From the NCBI RefSeq assembly GCF_003290185.1, contig NZ_QNFY01000020.1, forward strand, positions 1-59,793: a stretch of DNA of 59,793 nucleotides. Reading direction: 5' to 3'. The position numbers and the translations under genes were made by a program. This DNA is from Chryseobacterium lathyri. GTDB lineage: Bacteria > Bacteroidota > Bacteroidia > Flavobacteriales > Weeksellaceae. Positions 17,723-27,162 of this stretch are shown one piece after another (position 1 is the stretch's first letter; each line of letters begins with the position of its first letter). The notes under the pieces are model-generated. The model worked only from the letters and a program-made list of their open reading frames with translations. It had not been told where the DNA came from and searched no databases.

Positions 17723-18685
17723 TTACTTAGAAAGTATATTTCCAACAATCATCTGCGCATGAACGCGTGAGTTCTCAATAAACCAGAGGTGGGTATCTTT
17801 TCCTCCGCATACAACGCCGGCCAGATACAAATTCGGAACATTGGTCTCCATGGTTTCAGGATGATACAGCGGATTCAGACAGTCACCCTGCAATTCTATT
17901 CCTGAATTTCTTAAAAACTCAAAATCGGGAAGATATCCGGTCATCGCCAGGACAAAATCATTTTCAATCTCGCGGTTCTGTCCGTTTTCATCTTTAAAAA
18001 TGACAGAATTCTCGGTAATTTCTACTATTTCTGAGTTAAAATGAGCCTTGATGCTTCCTTCTGTAATTCTGTTTTCAATGTCGGGTTTTACCCAATATTT
18101 TACACTTTTAGAAATTTCGGAATGACGGATGATCATAGTTACATCGGCTCCTTTCCGGTAAGTTTCCAATGCTGCATCCACAGCAGAATTACTTGATCCT
18201 ATTACAACTACTTTCTGCTTTGCATATGGATAAGGCTCCGTATAATAATGCTTCACTTTCGGAAGACTTTCACCCGGAATATTCATCATATTCGGAATAT
18301 CGTAGAATCCTGTGGAAATCACTACATTTTTGGCTCTATAAGCTGATTTTGAGGTTTCAATATCAAAGATATCTCCGGTTTTGGAAACCTTCAGGACTTT
18401 TTCATAGAGGTTAATATTGATTTCTTTTTGTCTTGCGATTCCCTGATAATACTCTAAGGCTTCCTGTCTGCCGGGTTTGGGAGCTGTGGAAATGAACGGA
18501 ATACCATCGATCTCCAGTTTTTCTGCCGTGGAGAAGAAGCGCATATATAAAGGATAATGATATAAGGAATTGACAATAGTTCCTTTTTCTATGATCAGGT
18601 AAGTCAGATTATTTTTTTGGGCTTCAAGGGCACAATTGAGACCGATGGGCCCTCCTCCGATAATAAGGATGTCTAAAATTTCCAT
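17723..18685 (-). CDS. ypdA: YpdA family flavoprotein, putative bacillithiol disulfide reductase
   Basis: This 320-aa FAD/NADPH-binding oxidoreductase has the FAD motif GGGPIG at 10-15 and a second nucleotide-binding motif (VVIGSSNSAVDAALE) near 165. It matches YpdA/Bdr, which reduces bacillithiol disulfide in low-GC Gram-positives and Bacteroidetes. There is no redox CxxC pair, consistent with the family and unlike thioredoxin reductase. It is convergent with the upstream receptor gene and transcribed alone. Confidence 0.85.
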   Translation of the reverse strand: MEILDILIIGGGPIGLNCALEAQKNNLTYLIIEKGTIVNSLYHYPLYMRFFSTAEKLEIDGIPFISTAPKPGRQEALEYYQGIARQKEININLYEKVLKVSKTGDIFDIETSKSAYRAKNVVISTGFYDIPNMMNIPGESLPKVKHYYTEPYPYAKQKVVVIGSSNSAVDAALETYRKGADVTMIIRHSEISKSVKYWVKPDIENRITEGSIKAHFNSEIVEITENSVIFKDENGQNREIENDFVLAMTGYLPDFEFLRNSGIELQGDCLNPLYHPETMETNVPNLYLAGVVCGGKDTHLWFIENSRVHAQMIVGNILSK

Positions 18686-18803
18686 ACAACAAATTTACTT
18701 AAAACCATGATATTAAGTGGAAAATTGACAACAGAACTTATCTATCGGGGATATTGTATTGGCATCAGTTTTGGTGTTTTTTATGAATTAAAAAATTGAA
18801 AAG

Positions 18804-19448
18804 ATGAAAAACTTCATTATTCCAGTATTGGCATTAACCCTGTTAGTGGCTTGTAAGAAAAATCCTGAAAAACCTGTTCCGAATGTGATAGATTCTATGG
18901 CTCAGGCTAAGGAAAAAAATATTGAAACGGCAGCTCAGAAGAAAAAAACAGATGTGGCAGCTGTAAAGACTGCTAATGACGAAATCCTACAGGCTTTAAA
19001 AAGTAAAGATTATAAGACTTTCACATCATTTATTCATCCGGAAAAAGGAATCAGTTTTTCAATGTATGGATTTGTAGACCCGAAAGAGGATATGCATTTT
19101 TCCAAAGCTGATTTTGAAAAATACCTGCCGACAAAAACTTTATATACATGGGGAGCACAGGACGGTTCAGGAGATCCGTATAAAGCAACTATCAAGGATT
19201 ATTTAGCGAAATGGGTTTTCTCCACGGACTTCACGGCATCACAATATTCATTCAATCAATTTCTTGCAGGAGGAAATTCACTTAATAATTTAAAGAAAAT
19301 ATATCCCGACCAGGACTTCACTGAAAACTATATAAAAGGTTCTGAAAAGAATGGCGGAATGGATTGGAAAACTATCCGCTTCGTTTTTGAAGAATTTCAG
19401 GGTAAGCAGTATCTGGTGGCCGTTGTCAACGATCAATGGACTATTTAA
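18804..19448 (+). CDS. Hypothetical lipoprotein
   Basis: This 214-aa protein has a lipoprotein signal (MKNFIIPVLALTLLVACKK; lipobox LVAC, C17). A helical Lys/Ala-rich linker follows, then a globular domain with YTWGAQDGSGDPY. No family is recognised. It is probably anchored in the outer or inner membrane on the periplasmic side. Confidence 0.75.
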   Translation: MKNFIIPVLALTLLVACKKNPEKPVPNVIDSMAQAKEKNIETAAQKKKTDVAAVKTANDEILQALKSKDYKTFTSFIHPEKGISFSMYGFVDPKEDMHFSKADFEKYLPTKTLYTWGAQDGSGDPYKATIKDYLAKWVFSTDFTASQYSFNQFLAGGNSLNNLKKIYPDQDFTENYIKGSEKNGGMDWKTIRFVFEEFQGKQYLVAVVNDQWTI

Positions 19449-19518
19449 CCTAACCTGTGCTTAAAGGCTTGAAGCTGGAAGAGAGAAGCCGGAAGTTACT
19501 AATCTTTGTAAATGAATG

Positions 19519-19601
19519 ATGCTTCGAATCCGCTCAGCATGACCTCTCTAATAAATAACTATAAAGTTTAGAAAGTGTTATGCTGAGCGGATTCGAAGCA
19601 T
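19519..19601. repeat. 22-bp perfect inverted repeat (REP-like)
   Basis: Two 22-base arms (19519-19540 and 19580-19601) are exact reverse complements, beginning ATGCTTCGAATCC and ATGCTGAGCGG. They surround a 39-base AT-rich loop and would form a long hairpin. The arms are far richer in GC than the surroundings. This looks like a dispersed REP/MITE-type element that may also end transcription between the convergent genes. Confidence 0.8.
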
Positions 19602-19665
19602 TTATGGCATTGTATAATGATCCTGAGAATTGACAGGTTTCTTTCCTATCAGAAAATTCCCAAAT

Positions 19666-20961
19666 TTAAGGTAAAATTTCAGCCAGTTTTTTAGTGAGAT
19701 TTCTCCTAGAAAATTGTTCAATATTCTGAGTGTTTTCAAGAAGATCTCCCTTTTTCCAGAGTTCATATTTCTCTATGATAAAATCTTTGACTGCTTTAGA
19801 ATCTTCGTAACCGAAATGTTTTCCCGCACCTGTTTCCGCAAGTATTCTTGAAACATCTGCTTCATCCGGACCAAAAGAAATGATCTGCTTTCCGGTCGCC
19901 AGGTATTCAAAGATTTTTCCTGGAATAATTCCTTGAGAAGACTCATTCGGGAAATTGGTGATCAGTAACAGATTTGAATTGGCCATCTCTTCAACAGCTT
20001 TGTCATGAGAAATATACCCCAGATTCAGGATATGATTTTTCAGGCTCGAATTTTCTATAGATTGCAGGATCTTATCGTCAACTCTTCCTGCAAACTTCAA
20101 AATAAAATGGTCTGCAAACTCTTTATTTTCCTTGACTAACTCATCAAGGACCTTCCAGAGGTTCTCAGGATTTCTCAACTGCTCAAGAACTCCGATATAG
20201 CTTAAAGTAAAGGTTGTTTGTTTCTTTTCACCCACCACATTGATTGGAGCTGAATCGCTTTCATCAAATCCATTCGTGATACAAACAGCATTTGCTCCTG
20301 CTTTTCTGAAATTTTCAGCATCCGTATAGCTTGTTGCCAATGTTATATCTGCGTTTTTAAAGACGGCACTTTCAAGCTGACGGTGTTTTCTGTCGGAACT
20401 TTTGGTGAGTTTTAAATGTTTATAATAAGAAATTTCTGTCCATGGATCACGGAAATCGGCGATCCATTTTAGAGCAGGGAATTTCTTTTTCAATCCCAGG
20501 CCGATCATATGAAGAGAGTGGGGCGGTCCGGAAGTTACTACGACATCTATTTTCTTTTCTTTTAAATACTGTTCTAAAAATTTTATGGAAGGTTTTACCC
20601 AGAATACCCTGGCATCCGGAATGAAGAAATTTCCCCTTACCCAAATGGAAAGTCTGGATTTCCAGCTTTGGTTTTTACCAACATCAAATTGTCCGGCTTT
20701 GAACTTTTTATTGCTTTTATTCAGTTTTTCAGCCAGCTGATAAGGTTCCCATATTTTGGTTTTTACAATCTCCAGGTTTTGCGGAACATCTTTTAAAAGA
20801 CTTTCATCGAGTAAGGGATAACTTGGGTTTTCGGGAGTGTAGATCACAGGATTCCAGCCAAATTCCGGCAGATATTTGGCAAACTTCAGCCATCTTTGAA
20901 CACCAGGACCTCCCGCAGGAGGCCAGTAATAGGTGATGATCAGTATTTTTTTTTGTTCCAT
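19666..20961 (-). CDS. Glycosyltransferase, GT-B fold (GT4-like)
   Basis: This 431-aa cytosolic glycosyltransferase begins KILIITYYWPPAGGPGVQRW, the N-terminal pattern of GT4 enzymes. The C-terminal nucleotide-sugar region has IIPGKIFEYLATGKQIISFG with the E-x7-E-type arrangement. Donor and acceptor are unknown. It is followed on the same strand by no partner; the gene upstream is the large YfhO-like membrane protein, so both may act in surface glycan assembly. Confidence 0.85.
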   Translation of the reverse strand: MEQKKILIITYYWPPAGGPGVQRWLKFAKYLPEFGWNPVIYTPENPSYPLLDESLLKDVPQNLEIVKTKIWEPYQLAEKLNKSNKKFKAGQFDVGKNQSWKSRLSIWVRGNFFIPDARVFWVKPSIKFLEQYLKEKKIDVVVTSGPPHSLHMIGLGLKKKFPALKWIADFRDPWTEISYYKHLKLTKSSDRKHRQLESAVFKNADITLATSYTDAENFRKAGANAVCITNGFDESDSAPINVVGEKKQTTFTLSYIGVLEQLRNPENLWKVLDELVKENKEFADHFILKFAGRVDDKILQSIENSSLKNHILNLGYISHDKAVEEMANSNLLLITNFPNESSQGIIPGKIFEYLATGKQIISFGPDEADVSRILAETGAGKHFGYEDSKAVKDFIIEKYELWKKGDLLENTQNIEQFSRRNLTKKLAEILP

Positions 20962-21079
20962 TAATTGAAGATTTGAATATAAGTCTTAATATTCTTAACC
21001 ACTTAAAAGATTCTTAATATTTTAAAATTTAACCATTAAGGTTTGAGTTAAGAATTAAGAGTATTAAGTATAACTTCGT

Positions 21080-23620
21080 TTAGGCTTTTTCTTCAGTTAA
21101 AGTTAGCTTTTTCTTATTCTTATTCATCCAGAAGATCCCGAATGCACTCAGTGCGATAAACAATCCAAAGCATAAAAGCGACAGCCATTTACCTTTTTGT
21201 ATCACTTCTGGTTCAAAGACCATTCTGATGTTGTGAGTTCCTGCAGGAACGTGTACAGCACGCAGAAGATAATCTGCTTTGATGTAAGGAACTTCTTTTT
21301 CATCTACAAACATTTTCCATCCATGAGGATAATAGATTTCAGAAAATACAGCCAGCTGAGGGGTTTTCGACTGAGATTTAAATTCCAGTTCATTCGGCTG
21401 ATATTTCGTTAGATTGATAAATGCCGTAGAATCTGCCTGAACAGGTTTACTGCTGAAATAAGATTTGTCTGAGGATGCAATGACAGCCGTTTTCTTACTG
21501 TCGATCACGCCAATAGATTTGATTTCTTCGTCTGGTGTATTCACGAATTTCAGATCGCTTACAAACCATGCATTTCCGTTGGCCTTAGGATTCGGCATGG
21601 CCTGAGGCTTTTCCGGACCTCCCATTACCCAGTATTTTGCGTTCAGAAGATTAAGGATATTAGGTACTTTCACAGAGTCCATGATCTGGAAATACTCATT
21701 GATTACGTCGTCATATCTTCTCAGTTTCACAGCGTGGTATCCTCCGATTGAAGATTTGAAATAAGACGTATTGGTTTCGCTGAATGTCCCTAAGATATTA
21801 TTGAAAACTCTGTAATGTGTTTTGTCTCTTTCCGCAATAGTTTCAAGCGTTTTATTAACGTTGACGTTCGCCAGAATAGATTCTAAGTTCGGATTTCCCT
21901 GAACTTTTTCAGCCAGCAGGTCTGAACTCTCTGTTTGAAATGGATTTTCAGCAAAAACCTTATCTACATAATTCTCATCATTCAGATAACGTTTGTTTAC
22001 CGTCCAGAGATCAAATAAACTCACGGCTCCAATAATGATCAAAGCGATATTCTGGCTCAGTTTTTTCTTCATGGTCATGAAAAGAACTGTTGCCGTTATA
22101 GCGACATAGATCAATGCTTTTATGGCATCGATTCTGAATAATTTAAATCTCTCATCAGCAAGGTAATCCAATAGGAAAGGCGGGAAATATGTTTTTTCTC
22201 CATCCGTATAAAAACCAAGCAGTGATTTTCCGAAAAGAAGAAGGATCAATAAAATTCCTAAAGTTCCTCCGCTTACATATATAAGGATTTTCTTTTTGTA
22301 TTCCTCTGTCAGTTTTTCGTCTGTAAAGAACCTGTAGATTCCGATAATAGCAATCAAAGGGAATAATAATTCCACAACCACCAATATGGAAGAGGGTGCT
22401 CTGAATTTGCTGTAAAAAGGAACATAGTCGATAAAGAAGTCGGACAAGGGCATAAAGTTGCTTCCCCAAGCCAACAAAACGGTCAGAATGGAAGCTCCAA
22501 GGATCCAGTAACGGTATTTTTTCCAGGCGAAGAAGAATCCTAATAAAGCAAGGAAACATACAACGGCGCCCTGATAGGCAGGACCTGAAGTTCCCGGCTG
22601 GTCTCCCCAATAGGTTACCCCGTTGAATCCTTTTGAAATTCGGTCCATTTCAGCCTGTGACCCTACATTTTCCTGGATAAGCTCCTGAACCCTGTTCATC
22701 ATTTCTTTAGCTTCCGGTTCCTGGCTTCCGCCACCCATTAGCCTTGGAATGAAAAGATTCAGTGTTTCCAGCTTTCCGTAGCTCCACATCAGGATGCTGG
22801 TTTTATCCAGTCCTGATTGTCCTGAAGTATGGCTTTCATTCGTCAGAATCTGTTTTCCACGTACCGTTTCTTTGATGTACTCGGAATTGGCCATGATTCT
22901 TTGAGAGTTCATCCCGACACCAATTGCGCATGAAGCAGCAATGATTCCTGATGAGATCAAAAAATGCTTCATCGGAGTTTTTTTCTGGATGGCTCTTACC
23001 AGTTCGGACAGGAATAAAAATCCTAAGGCCAAAAACAGGTAATACGTCATCTGGGGGTGGTTAGCAGCAATCTGAAGTCCCATAAAAAGGGTCGTTGCAA
23101 TGAATCCCCAGATGTACTGTTTCCTAATATAAACTAATATAATTCCGGCAAGGAGCGGTGCAAAATACTCGATGGTATTTACTTTACCGTTGTGTCCTGC
23201 TGCTATAATAATATAAAAATAGGTAGATAAGCCGAAGAAAGTGGCGCCCAGTAAAGCGTATTTCCAGTTTCTGACGGCTACCATTCCAAGGAAGAAGAAC
23301 CCTGCAAAAAGCAGGAAAAGATAATTAACCGGTCTTGGCAGGAAGTTCAGGTTGCTGTCGATCTTTTTGATGATGTCGCCTTTGAACTGGCTCCCCATCT
23401 GATAGGTCGGCATCCCTCCAAACATGGAGTCGCTCCAGTAGGTTTCGTTTCCGGTATCGGCTCTGTAGTCCAGGAGCTCTTTCGCGCCTCCTCTGTACTG
23501 TACGATATCATGCTGAAAAAGCTGCTTTCCGGAAAAAACAGGGGTGGAGTATAAAAATGCTAAAACTATAAATACAACTAATGAAATTGCAATATAAATT
23601 AAGTTTTTATTTTTAGCCAT
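21080..23620 (-). CDS. YfhO-like multi-pass membrane protein (putative GT-C glycosyltransferase)
   Basis: This 846-aa protein has about 12-14 hydrophobic segments in its first 550 residues and a periplasmic domain before a last C-terminal membrane helix. It resembles YfhO family proteins, which are GT-C-like and in Gram-positives modify teichoic acids. In Bacteroidetes the substrate is unknown. It lies 31 bases behind the small DUF4834-like gene. The Asp in FQHDIVQYRGG near 37 could be catalytic as in other GT-C enzymes; that is inference. Confidence 0.75.
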   Translation of the reverse strand: MAKNKNLIYIAISLVVFIVLAFLYSTPVFSGKQLFQHDIVQYRGGAKELLDYRADTGNETYWSDSMFGGMPTYQMGSQFKGDIIKKIDSNLNFLPRPVNYLFLLFAGFFFLGMVAVRNWKYALLGATFFGLSTYFYIIIAAGHNGKVNTIEYFAPLLAGIILVYIRKQYIWGFIATTLFMGLQIAANHPQMTYYLFLALGFLFLSELVRAIQKKTPMKHFLISSGIIAASCAIGVGMNSQRIMANSEYIKETVRGKQILTNESHTSGQSGLDKTSILMWSYGKLETLNLFIPRLMGGGSQEPEAKEMMNRVQELIQENVGSQAEMDRISKGFNGVTYWGDQPGTSGPAYQGAVVCFLALLGFFFAWKKYRYWILGASILTVLLAWGSNFMPLSDFFIDYVPFYSKFRAPSSILVVVELLFPLIAIIGIYRFFTDEKLTEEYKKKILIYVSGGTLGILLILLLFGKSLLGFYTDGEKTYFPPFLLDYLADERFKLFRIDAIKALIYVAITATVLFMTMKKKLSQNIALIIIGAVSLFDLWTVNKRYLNDENYVDKVFAENPFQTESSDLLAEKVQGNPNLESILANVNVNKTLETIAERDKTHYRVFNNILGTFSETNTSYFKSSIGGYHAVKLRRYDDVINEYFQIMDSVKVPNILNLLNAKYWVMGGPEKPQAMPNPKANGNAWFVSDLKFVNTPDEEIKSIGVIDSKKTAVIASSDKSYFSSKPVQADSTAFINLTKYQPNELEFKSQSKTPQLAVFSEIYYPHGWKMFVDEKEVPYIKADYLLRAVHVPAGTHNIRMVFEPEVIQKGKWLSLLCFGLFIALSAFGIFWMNKNKKKLTLTEEKA

Positions 23621-23651
23621 ACGGGTTATTATCTTTTATTTCTTGGAATTC

Positions 23652-23879
23652 TTACCTTTTGTCTTTAGTTTCTTTTACCTCTTCATAGTCAACTGTTTCT
23701 GCATCCCAGTTGAGGTTCTGTTTATTCTTATTCGAGTTGTGTAGATCCTGCTGTCTGTTATTATTTTTATTGTTATCAAATCTATAGCTGTAAAAGGTCT
23801 TGAAGAAAAGCCTTTTCAGGATATTCCAGACAAAGAAAATAATGATGGCAGAGAGAACTAACTCAAGAATGTACTTCAT
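23652..23879 (-). CDS. Small membrane protein, DUF4834-like
   Basis: This 75-aa protein has one N-terminal membrane helix (MKYILELVLSAIIIFFVW), a basic stretch, an Asn-rich linker and a tail NWDAETVDYEEVKE. The tail resembles the conserved VDFEE end of DUF4834 proteins. The frame opens at 23933, but that extension is low-complexity repeat DNA, so the ATG at 23879 is chosen. It probably shares a transcript with the YfhO-like gene. Confidence 0.65.
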   Translation of the reverse strand: MKYILELVLSAIIIFFVWNILKRLFFKTFYSYRFDNNKNNNRQQDLHNSNKNKQNLNWDAETVDYEEVKETKDKR

Positions 23880-23890
23880 AATTTCTAATT

Positions 23891-23931
23891 TAAATTCAAG
23901 TTTATGGTTTAAAGCCTGAAGTTTAAAATTC
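23891..23931. repeat. Dispersed AT-rich repeat (TTCAAGTTTATGG family)
   Basis: TTCAAGTTTATGGTTTAAAG is followed by a diverged second unit CTGAAGTTTAAAATTCAA. The same unit recurs on both sides of the four-helix-bundle gene at 26 kb. Confidence 0.6.
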
Positions 23932-24040
23932 AAGGGTATACAATAATCATGAAAGCAATTATTAATAATAAAAACCTCCTCTCAAACTCTAACACCCTTT
24001 CACTCTCAAACCCTCTGACCCTAAAACATCTTTAATTCAA

Positions 24041-25090
24041 TTATTTTGCAGAAGGATTGACCATTACAGAAGATTTGGAAATACTTTTCATAGACTGTGA
24101 CTGTTTTCCGTCTGAAATAGTCTCAACCTGTGTTGTTTTTACATCAATGTTCTGGTTGGTAATCCATCCTGTACTTTGGTCAAACTTAATGGTTCCGTTC
24201 TGGGAAAGCTCACTGCTAAGACTGTGTGTGATAGGTCCCTGCGTCTTCTTTTCTGTCTTTTTAGGAATTCCTCCTGTTACAGAAATTTCTGCCGCTCCGT
24301 TTCCTACACTTTTCAGTACATAGTTTGAAGTTACTTTAACGCTTCCGCTTGGATCTGCGTTTTCAGAAGTAGTCCATTTTTCACCGATTTTCACTCCTTT
24401 TTTAGGAATAATCGTTAAGTTTTTATTCAGCTGGTCTTTCAAGACTTTTTCATTGAAAGTTTCTTTAAGACTGGCTACAACGCTTGCTTTCTGATTGGCA
24501 TCTTTGATCAGGGTTCCTACAGCAGCGGCAACTTTGGTATAAACAGCATCAAAACCTGTGATAGAAACTACATTTCCTTTAGTATCCATCTTCATGTTAA
24601 GCTTATTCCCGGTCAAGGCTTTGTTGATATTCCAGATCATTTTCAGGTCATCTTCTTTCGGGATAGCCAGTTTGGTGTCTACGATTACTGTTTTACCCTG
24701 TGCACTCTGCGAATTTCTTTTTGCTACAAGATTAAGGGTCATATCATACACATTCCCTTTGATATCATTAACGGTGAAGCTCATTTCATCCGTAGATTCG
24801 CTGGTTGCTGTAATCGTTTTTCCCTGAGGATCTTCCATTGTTTTCACATCTCTCTGGTAGGTGGTAAGAGGATAGGTTTTTCCTTTTTCCAGTTTAAATG
24901 TCTGAGTGAAAACTCCCGCAGAATCTTTAATGGCAGGATTTTCCGCCACTTTAGCTACGGAATCGGCAGGAACCTCTACCGTAACTGTTTTTCCTGTTTT
25001 AGGATCTACTTTAGTGATGGTTGCTGTTTCTTTTTTACAAGATACAAGAGCTATAGATGAGATAAGCATTAATGCTGCTACGTTTTTCAT
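24041..25090 (-). CDS. Lipoprotein, DUF6263-like
   Basis: This 349-aa protein has a lipoprotein signal (MKNVAALMLISSIALVSCKK; C19) and a beta-rich body typical of DUF6263 (YPLTTYQRDVKTMEDPQGK, KGVKIGEKWTTSENADPSG). Function is unknown for the family. It is expected to be exported and lipid-anchored. It stands alone on the minus strand. Confidence 0.7.
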   Translation of the reverse strand: MKNVAALMLISSIALVSCKKETATITKVDPKTGKTVTVEVPADSVAKVAENPAIKDSAGVFTQTFKLEKGKTYPLTTYQRDVKTMEDPQGKTITATSESTDEMSFTVNDIKGNVYDMTLNLVAKRNSQSAQGKTVIVDTKLAIPKEDDLKMIWNINKALTGNKLNMKMDTKGNVVSITGFDAVYTKVAAAVGTLIKDANQKASVVASLKETFNEKVLKDQLNKNLTIIPKKGVKIGEKWTTSENADPSGSVKVTSNYVLKSVGNGAAEISVTGGIPKKTEKKTQGPITHSLSSELSQNGTIKFDQSTGWITNQNIDVKTTQVETISDGKQSQSMKSISKSSVMVNPSAK

Positions 25091-25187
25091 TTAATTTTTT
25101 TTAAGTTTAAATTTTACTGATATTTCCGTTCTGTGCATCAATAACGATACCACAAAACATTACGATAAAATACTTATTCGTTACCGA

Positions 25188-25937
25188 TTAAAGATTTGGA
25201 GCTGCTACGATTTTCTGTCTTACCGCTTCATACAAAATGGCTCCACATGCTACAGAAACATTCAGAGACTGTGTTTTTCCTTCGATAGGAAGTTTTATTT
25301 TTTCGTCTGAATGATGCATAACCTCCTTAGAGATTCCGGTTTCCTCATTCCCCATTACAATAGCGCAAGGTTCTGTGAAATTCACATCATAGATAAGTTT
25401 CTGAGCTTTCTCGGTAGCGGCAAATACGGAAATACCGCTCTGCTGAAGGAAATCTACGGCATGCGCAAGATTCGGTTCCTTACAGATCTTGATATTGTAA
25501 AGTGCTCCCGCAGACGTTTTAATGGCATCTGAATTGATAGGTGCTCCTCCTTTTTCAGGAATAATAATGGCATCTATCCCTACACATTCTGCTGTTCTGC
25601 AGATCGCTCCGAAGTTTCTCACATCTGTAAGTCTGTCAAGGATTAAAAGGAAAGGTGTTTTTCCTTCCTCGAACAGTTGTGGAACAATATCTTCCACTCT
25701 GTGAAACGGAACATCTGAAATAAAAGCAACCACCCCCTGGTGGTTTTTTCTTGTAAAACGGTTCAGCTTTTCAATTGGAACATAGTTGGGACGAATTTTA
25801 TTTTTGGCTAAAATCGTTTTCAGCTCAGCATAAATAGGACCTTGAAGTGCATTCTGCACAAAGATCTTGTCAATCGTTTTTCCCGCTTCAATAGCTTCAA
25901 TTACGGGACGCAGCCCGAAAATAAAATCGTCTTTCAT
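25188..25937 (-). CDS. rlmB: 23S rRNA (guanosine-2'-O)-methyltransferase, TrmH/SpoU family
   Basis: This 249-aa SPOUT methyltransferase has an N-terminal substrate-binding domain (FIFGLRPVIEAIEAG) and the knotted SAM domain with motifs LDRLTDVRNFGAICRTAE, IVMGNEETG and LPIEGKTQSLNVSVA. It matches RlmB, which methylates G2251 in the 23S P loop. The ATG at 25937 is chosen over the open frame from 25970, because MKDDFIFGLRP is the usual start. Confidence 0.85.
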   Translation of the reverse strand: MKDDFIFGLRPVIEAIEAGKTIDKIFVQNALQGPIYAELKTILAKNKIRPNYVPIEKLNRFTRKNHQGVVAFISDVPFHRVEDIVPQLFEEGKTPFLLILDRLTDVRNFGAICRTAECVGIDAIIIPEKGGAPINSDAIKTSAGALYNIKICKEPNLAHAVDFLQQSGISVFAATEKAQKLIYDVNFTEPCAIVMGNEETGISKEVMHHSDEKIKLPIEGKTQSLNVSVACGAILYEAVRQKIVAAPNL

Positions 25938-25965
25938 TAAGTTGTCTAAATTTGTATGTTCTAGG

Positions 25966-25992
25966 TTCAAAGTTTATGGTTTAAAGTTCAAT
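25966..25992. repeat. Left inverted repeat of the four-helix-bundle unit
   Basis: This is a 27-base arm, TTCAAAGTTTATGGTTTAAA followed by GTTCAAT. It matches the reverse complement of 26404-26430 at 24 of 27 positions. Confidence 0.7.
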
Positions 25993-26007
25993 GATTACAT
26001 CTGAAGT

Positions 26008-26400
26008 TTAGGGTTTATACTTTGTTCCTTTTAAATCTGTTATTTTTAAATATTTTATAAAAGAGCTAATCTTTTTACTTAATATTTCTGTTCGTTCAAG
26101 TAGAGCCTCAAAAAGTTCCTGAGTTATGAAATTTCTATCAAAAACCCGGTACAGCTGTGATCTTGTTTCTCCACATGAAGCTTTTGCAATAGAAAGAAAC
26201 TGAATAAATTCTTTATTGCCATTTCTCTCAAAGCCTTCGGCAATATTATCCATAATGGAACCAGAAGAGCTGTCAATTTGAGCACAAAGTTTAAAATTAT
26301 TTTTAAGATCAGTGGATTTAATAATATTATAAACTTCTTTACAAAGTTCTCGGGACAGTTGCCAGATTTCTAAATCCTCAAACCTTCTGATTGTTCCCAT
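26008..26400 (-). CDS. Four helix bundle protein (23S rRNA IVS-type)
   Basis: This 130-aa all-helical protein matches the family first seen in intervening sequences of 23S rRNA (RFEDLEIWQLSRELCKEVY, SSGSIMDNIAEGFERNGNKEF, AKASCGETRSQLYRV). The molecular role is unknown; family members form pentameric bundles with a basic face. It is a free-standing copy, with a 27-bp inverted repeat starting 3 bases before its ATG and the matching arm just behind its stop. That layout looks like a small mobile unit dropped between the rlmB and DinB genes. Confidence 0.88.
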   Translation of the reverse strand: MGTIRRFEDLEIWQLSRELCKEVYNIIKSTDLKNNFKLCAQIDSSSGSIMDNIAEGFERNGNKEFIQFLSIAKASCGETRSQLYRVFDRNFITQELFEALLERTEILSKKISSFIKYLKITDLKGTKYKP

Positions 26401-26403
26401 AGC

Positions 26404-26430
26404 ATTAAACTTTAAATCTTAAACTTTGAA
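26404..26430. repeat. Right inverted repeat of the four-helix-bundle unit
   Basis: ATTAAACTTTAAATCTTAAA followed by CTTTGAA is the inverted partner of 25966-25992. Confidence 0.7.
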
Positions 26431-26437
26431 TTTTAAA

Positions 26438-26911
26438 CTATCTTCCGTTCTCTCCAAGTATTGCTCTTTTTTGTGCCATGATATAGCCATAATGTAGGCT
26501 TTCATGCATATTGTTGAAGATAATGGCATCCTGGATGCTTTTCAGATCCATTCCAAAACTGGTTGTGTAAGGTGTATAGTCTGAAAAAAAGTCGCTGTCA
26601 TAATCTTTCATTAAAATCTTTGAAGTTTCAGTGAGTAAAAACTCAAGGTCTTCCACTTCAGATTTTTGTACATTCAGGTTAGGAAGAGTTCCTTTTTTGT
26701 AGGTTTCGATCCAATATTTATCTATTCTGAAAGGATTTCCGCTAAGATAATAATGCAGGAGCTGCTGGGTAGCAACCGTATGCGCAATATTCCAGTACAT
26801 ATTGTTATTGAAACCGTCAGGAATCAGCAGAAGATCTTCATGGGAATTGTTCTGCAGAATACTTAAAAGGTTCTTTCTCACTTGTCTGTGTGCTTGAAAA
26901 TGATAATTCAT
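26438..26911 (-). CDS. DinB-like putative metal-dependent protein
   Basis: This 157-aa four-helix protein has the histidine pattern of DinB/YfiT folds: NIAHTVATQ near residue 47 and NMHESLHYGYI near the C-terminus, a likely metal-binding triad. The family includes thiol S-transferases and uncharacterised enzymes. The ATG at 26911 is preferred to the longer open frame from 27070, because MNYHFQAHRQVRKNLL starts the first family helix. Confidence 0.75.
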   Translation of the reverse strand: MNYHFQAHRQVRKNLLSILQNNSHEDLLLIPDGFNNNMYWNIAHTVATQQLLHYYLSGNPFRIDKYWIETYKKGTLPNLNVQKSEVEDLEFLLTETSKILMKDYDSDFFSDYTPYTTSFGMDLKSIQDAIIFNNMHESLHYGYIMAQKRAILGENGR

Positions 26912-27042
26912 TTTGCAAAAATTTTTAATCACCAAAAATAGTTTAATAAACTGGAAGTGACAATTTTTTGGATAAGGGATTGAATTAAATGTTCTTAAAT
27001 GCTGAAAAAAGATGTTAATTGCTGTGTTCTTTTTGTCGATCG

Positions 27043-27085
27043 TAAAAAAACTCCTCTGAAAAGTATTCAAAAGAGCTTTTTACTT
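27043..27085 (-). terminator. Terminator behind the PNGase F-like gene
   Basis: On the minus strand AAAAGCTCTTTTGAA pairs with TTCAGAGGAGTTTT, with two G-U pairs and one bulge, and runs into TTTTTTT. It lies 78 bases after the stop codon. Confidence 0.6.
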
Positions 27086-27162
27086 TTTTCAAATTCAAAC
27101 AATCTGAGTATGGTGTTAATATGATAGTAATTCCGGAAATGTCACGCCGAATTAGAATTTTT

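Noticed and set aside
22155..22610. Minus-strand frame inside the YfhO-like gene
   Set aside because: It is an alternate frame of the same strand within a long membrane protein, with no family features.
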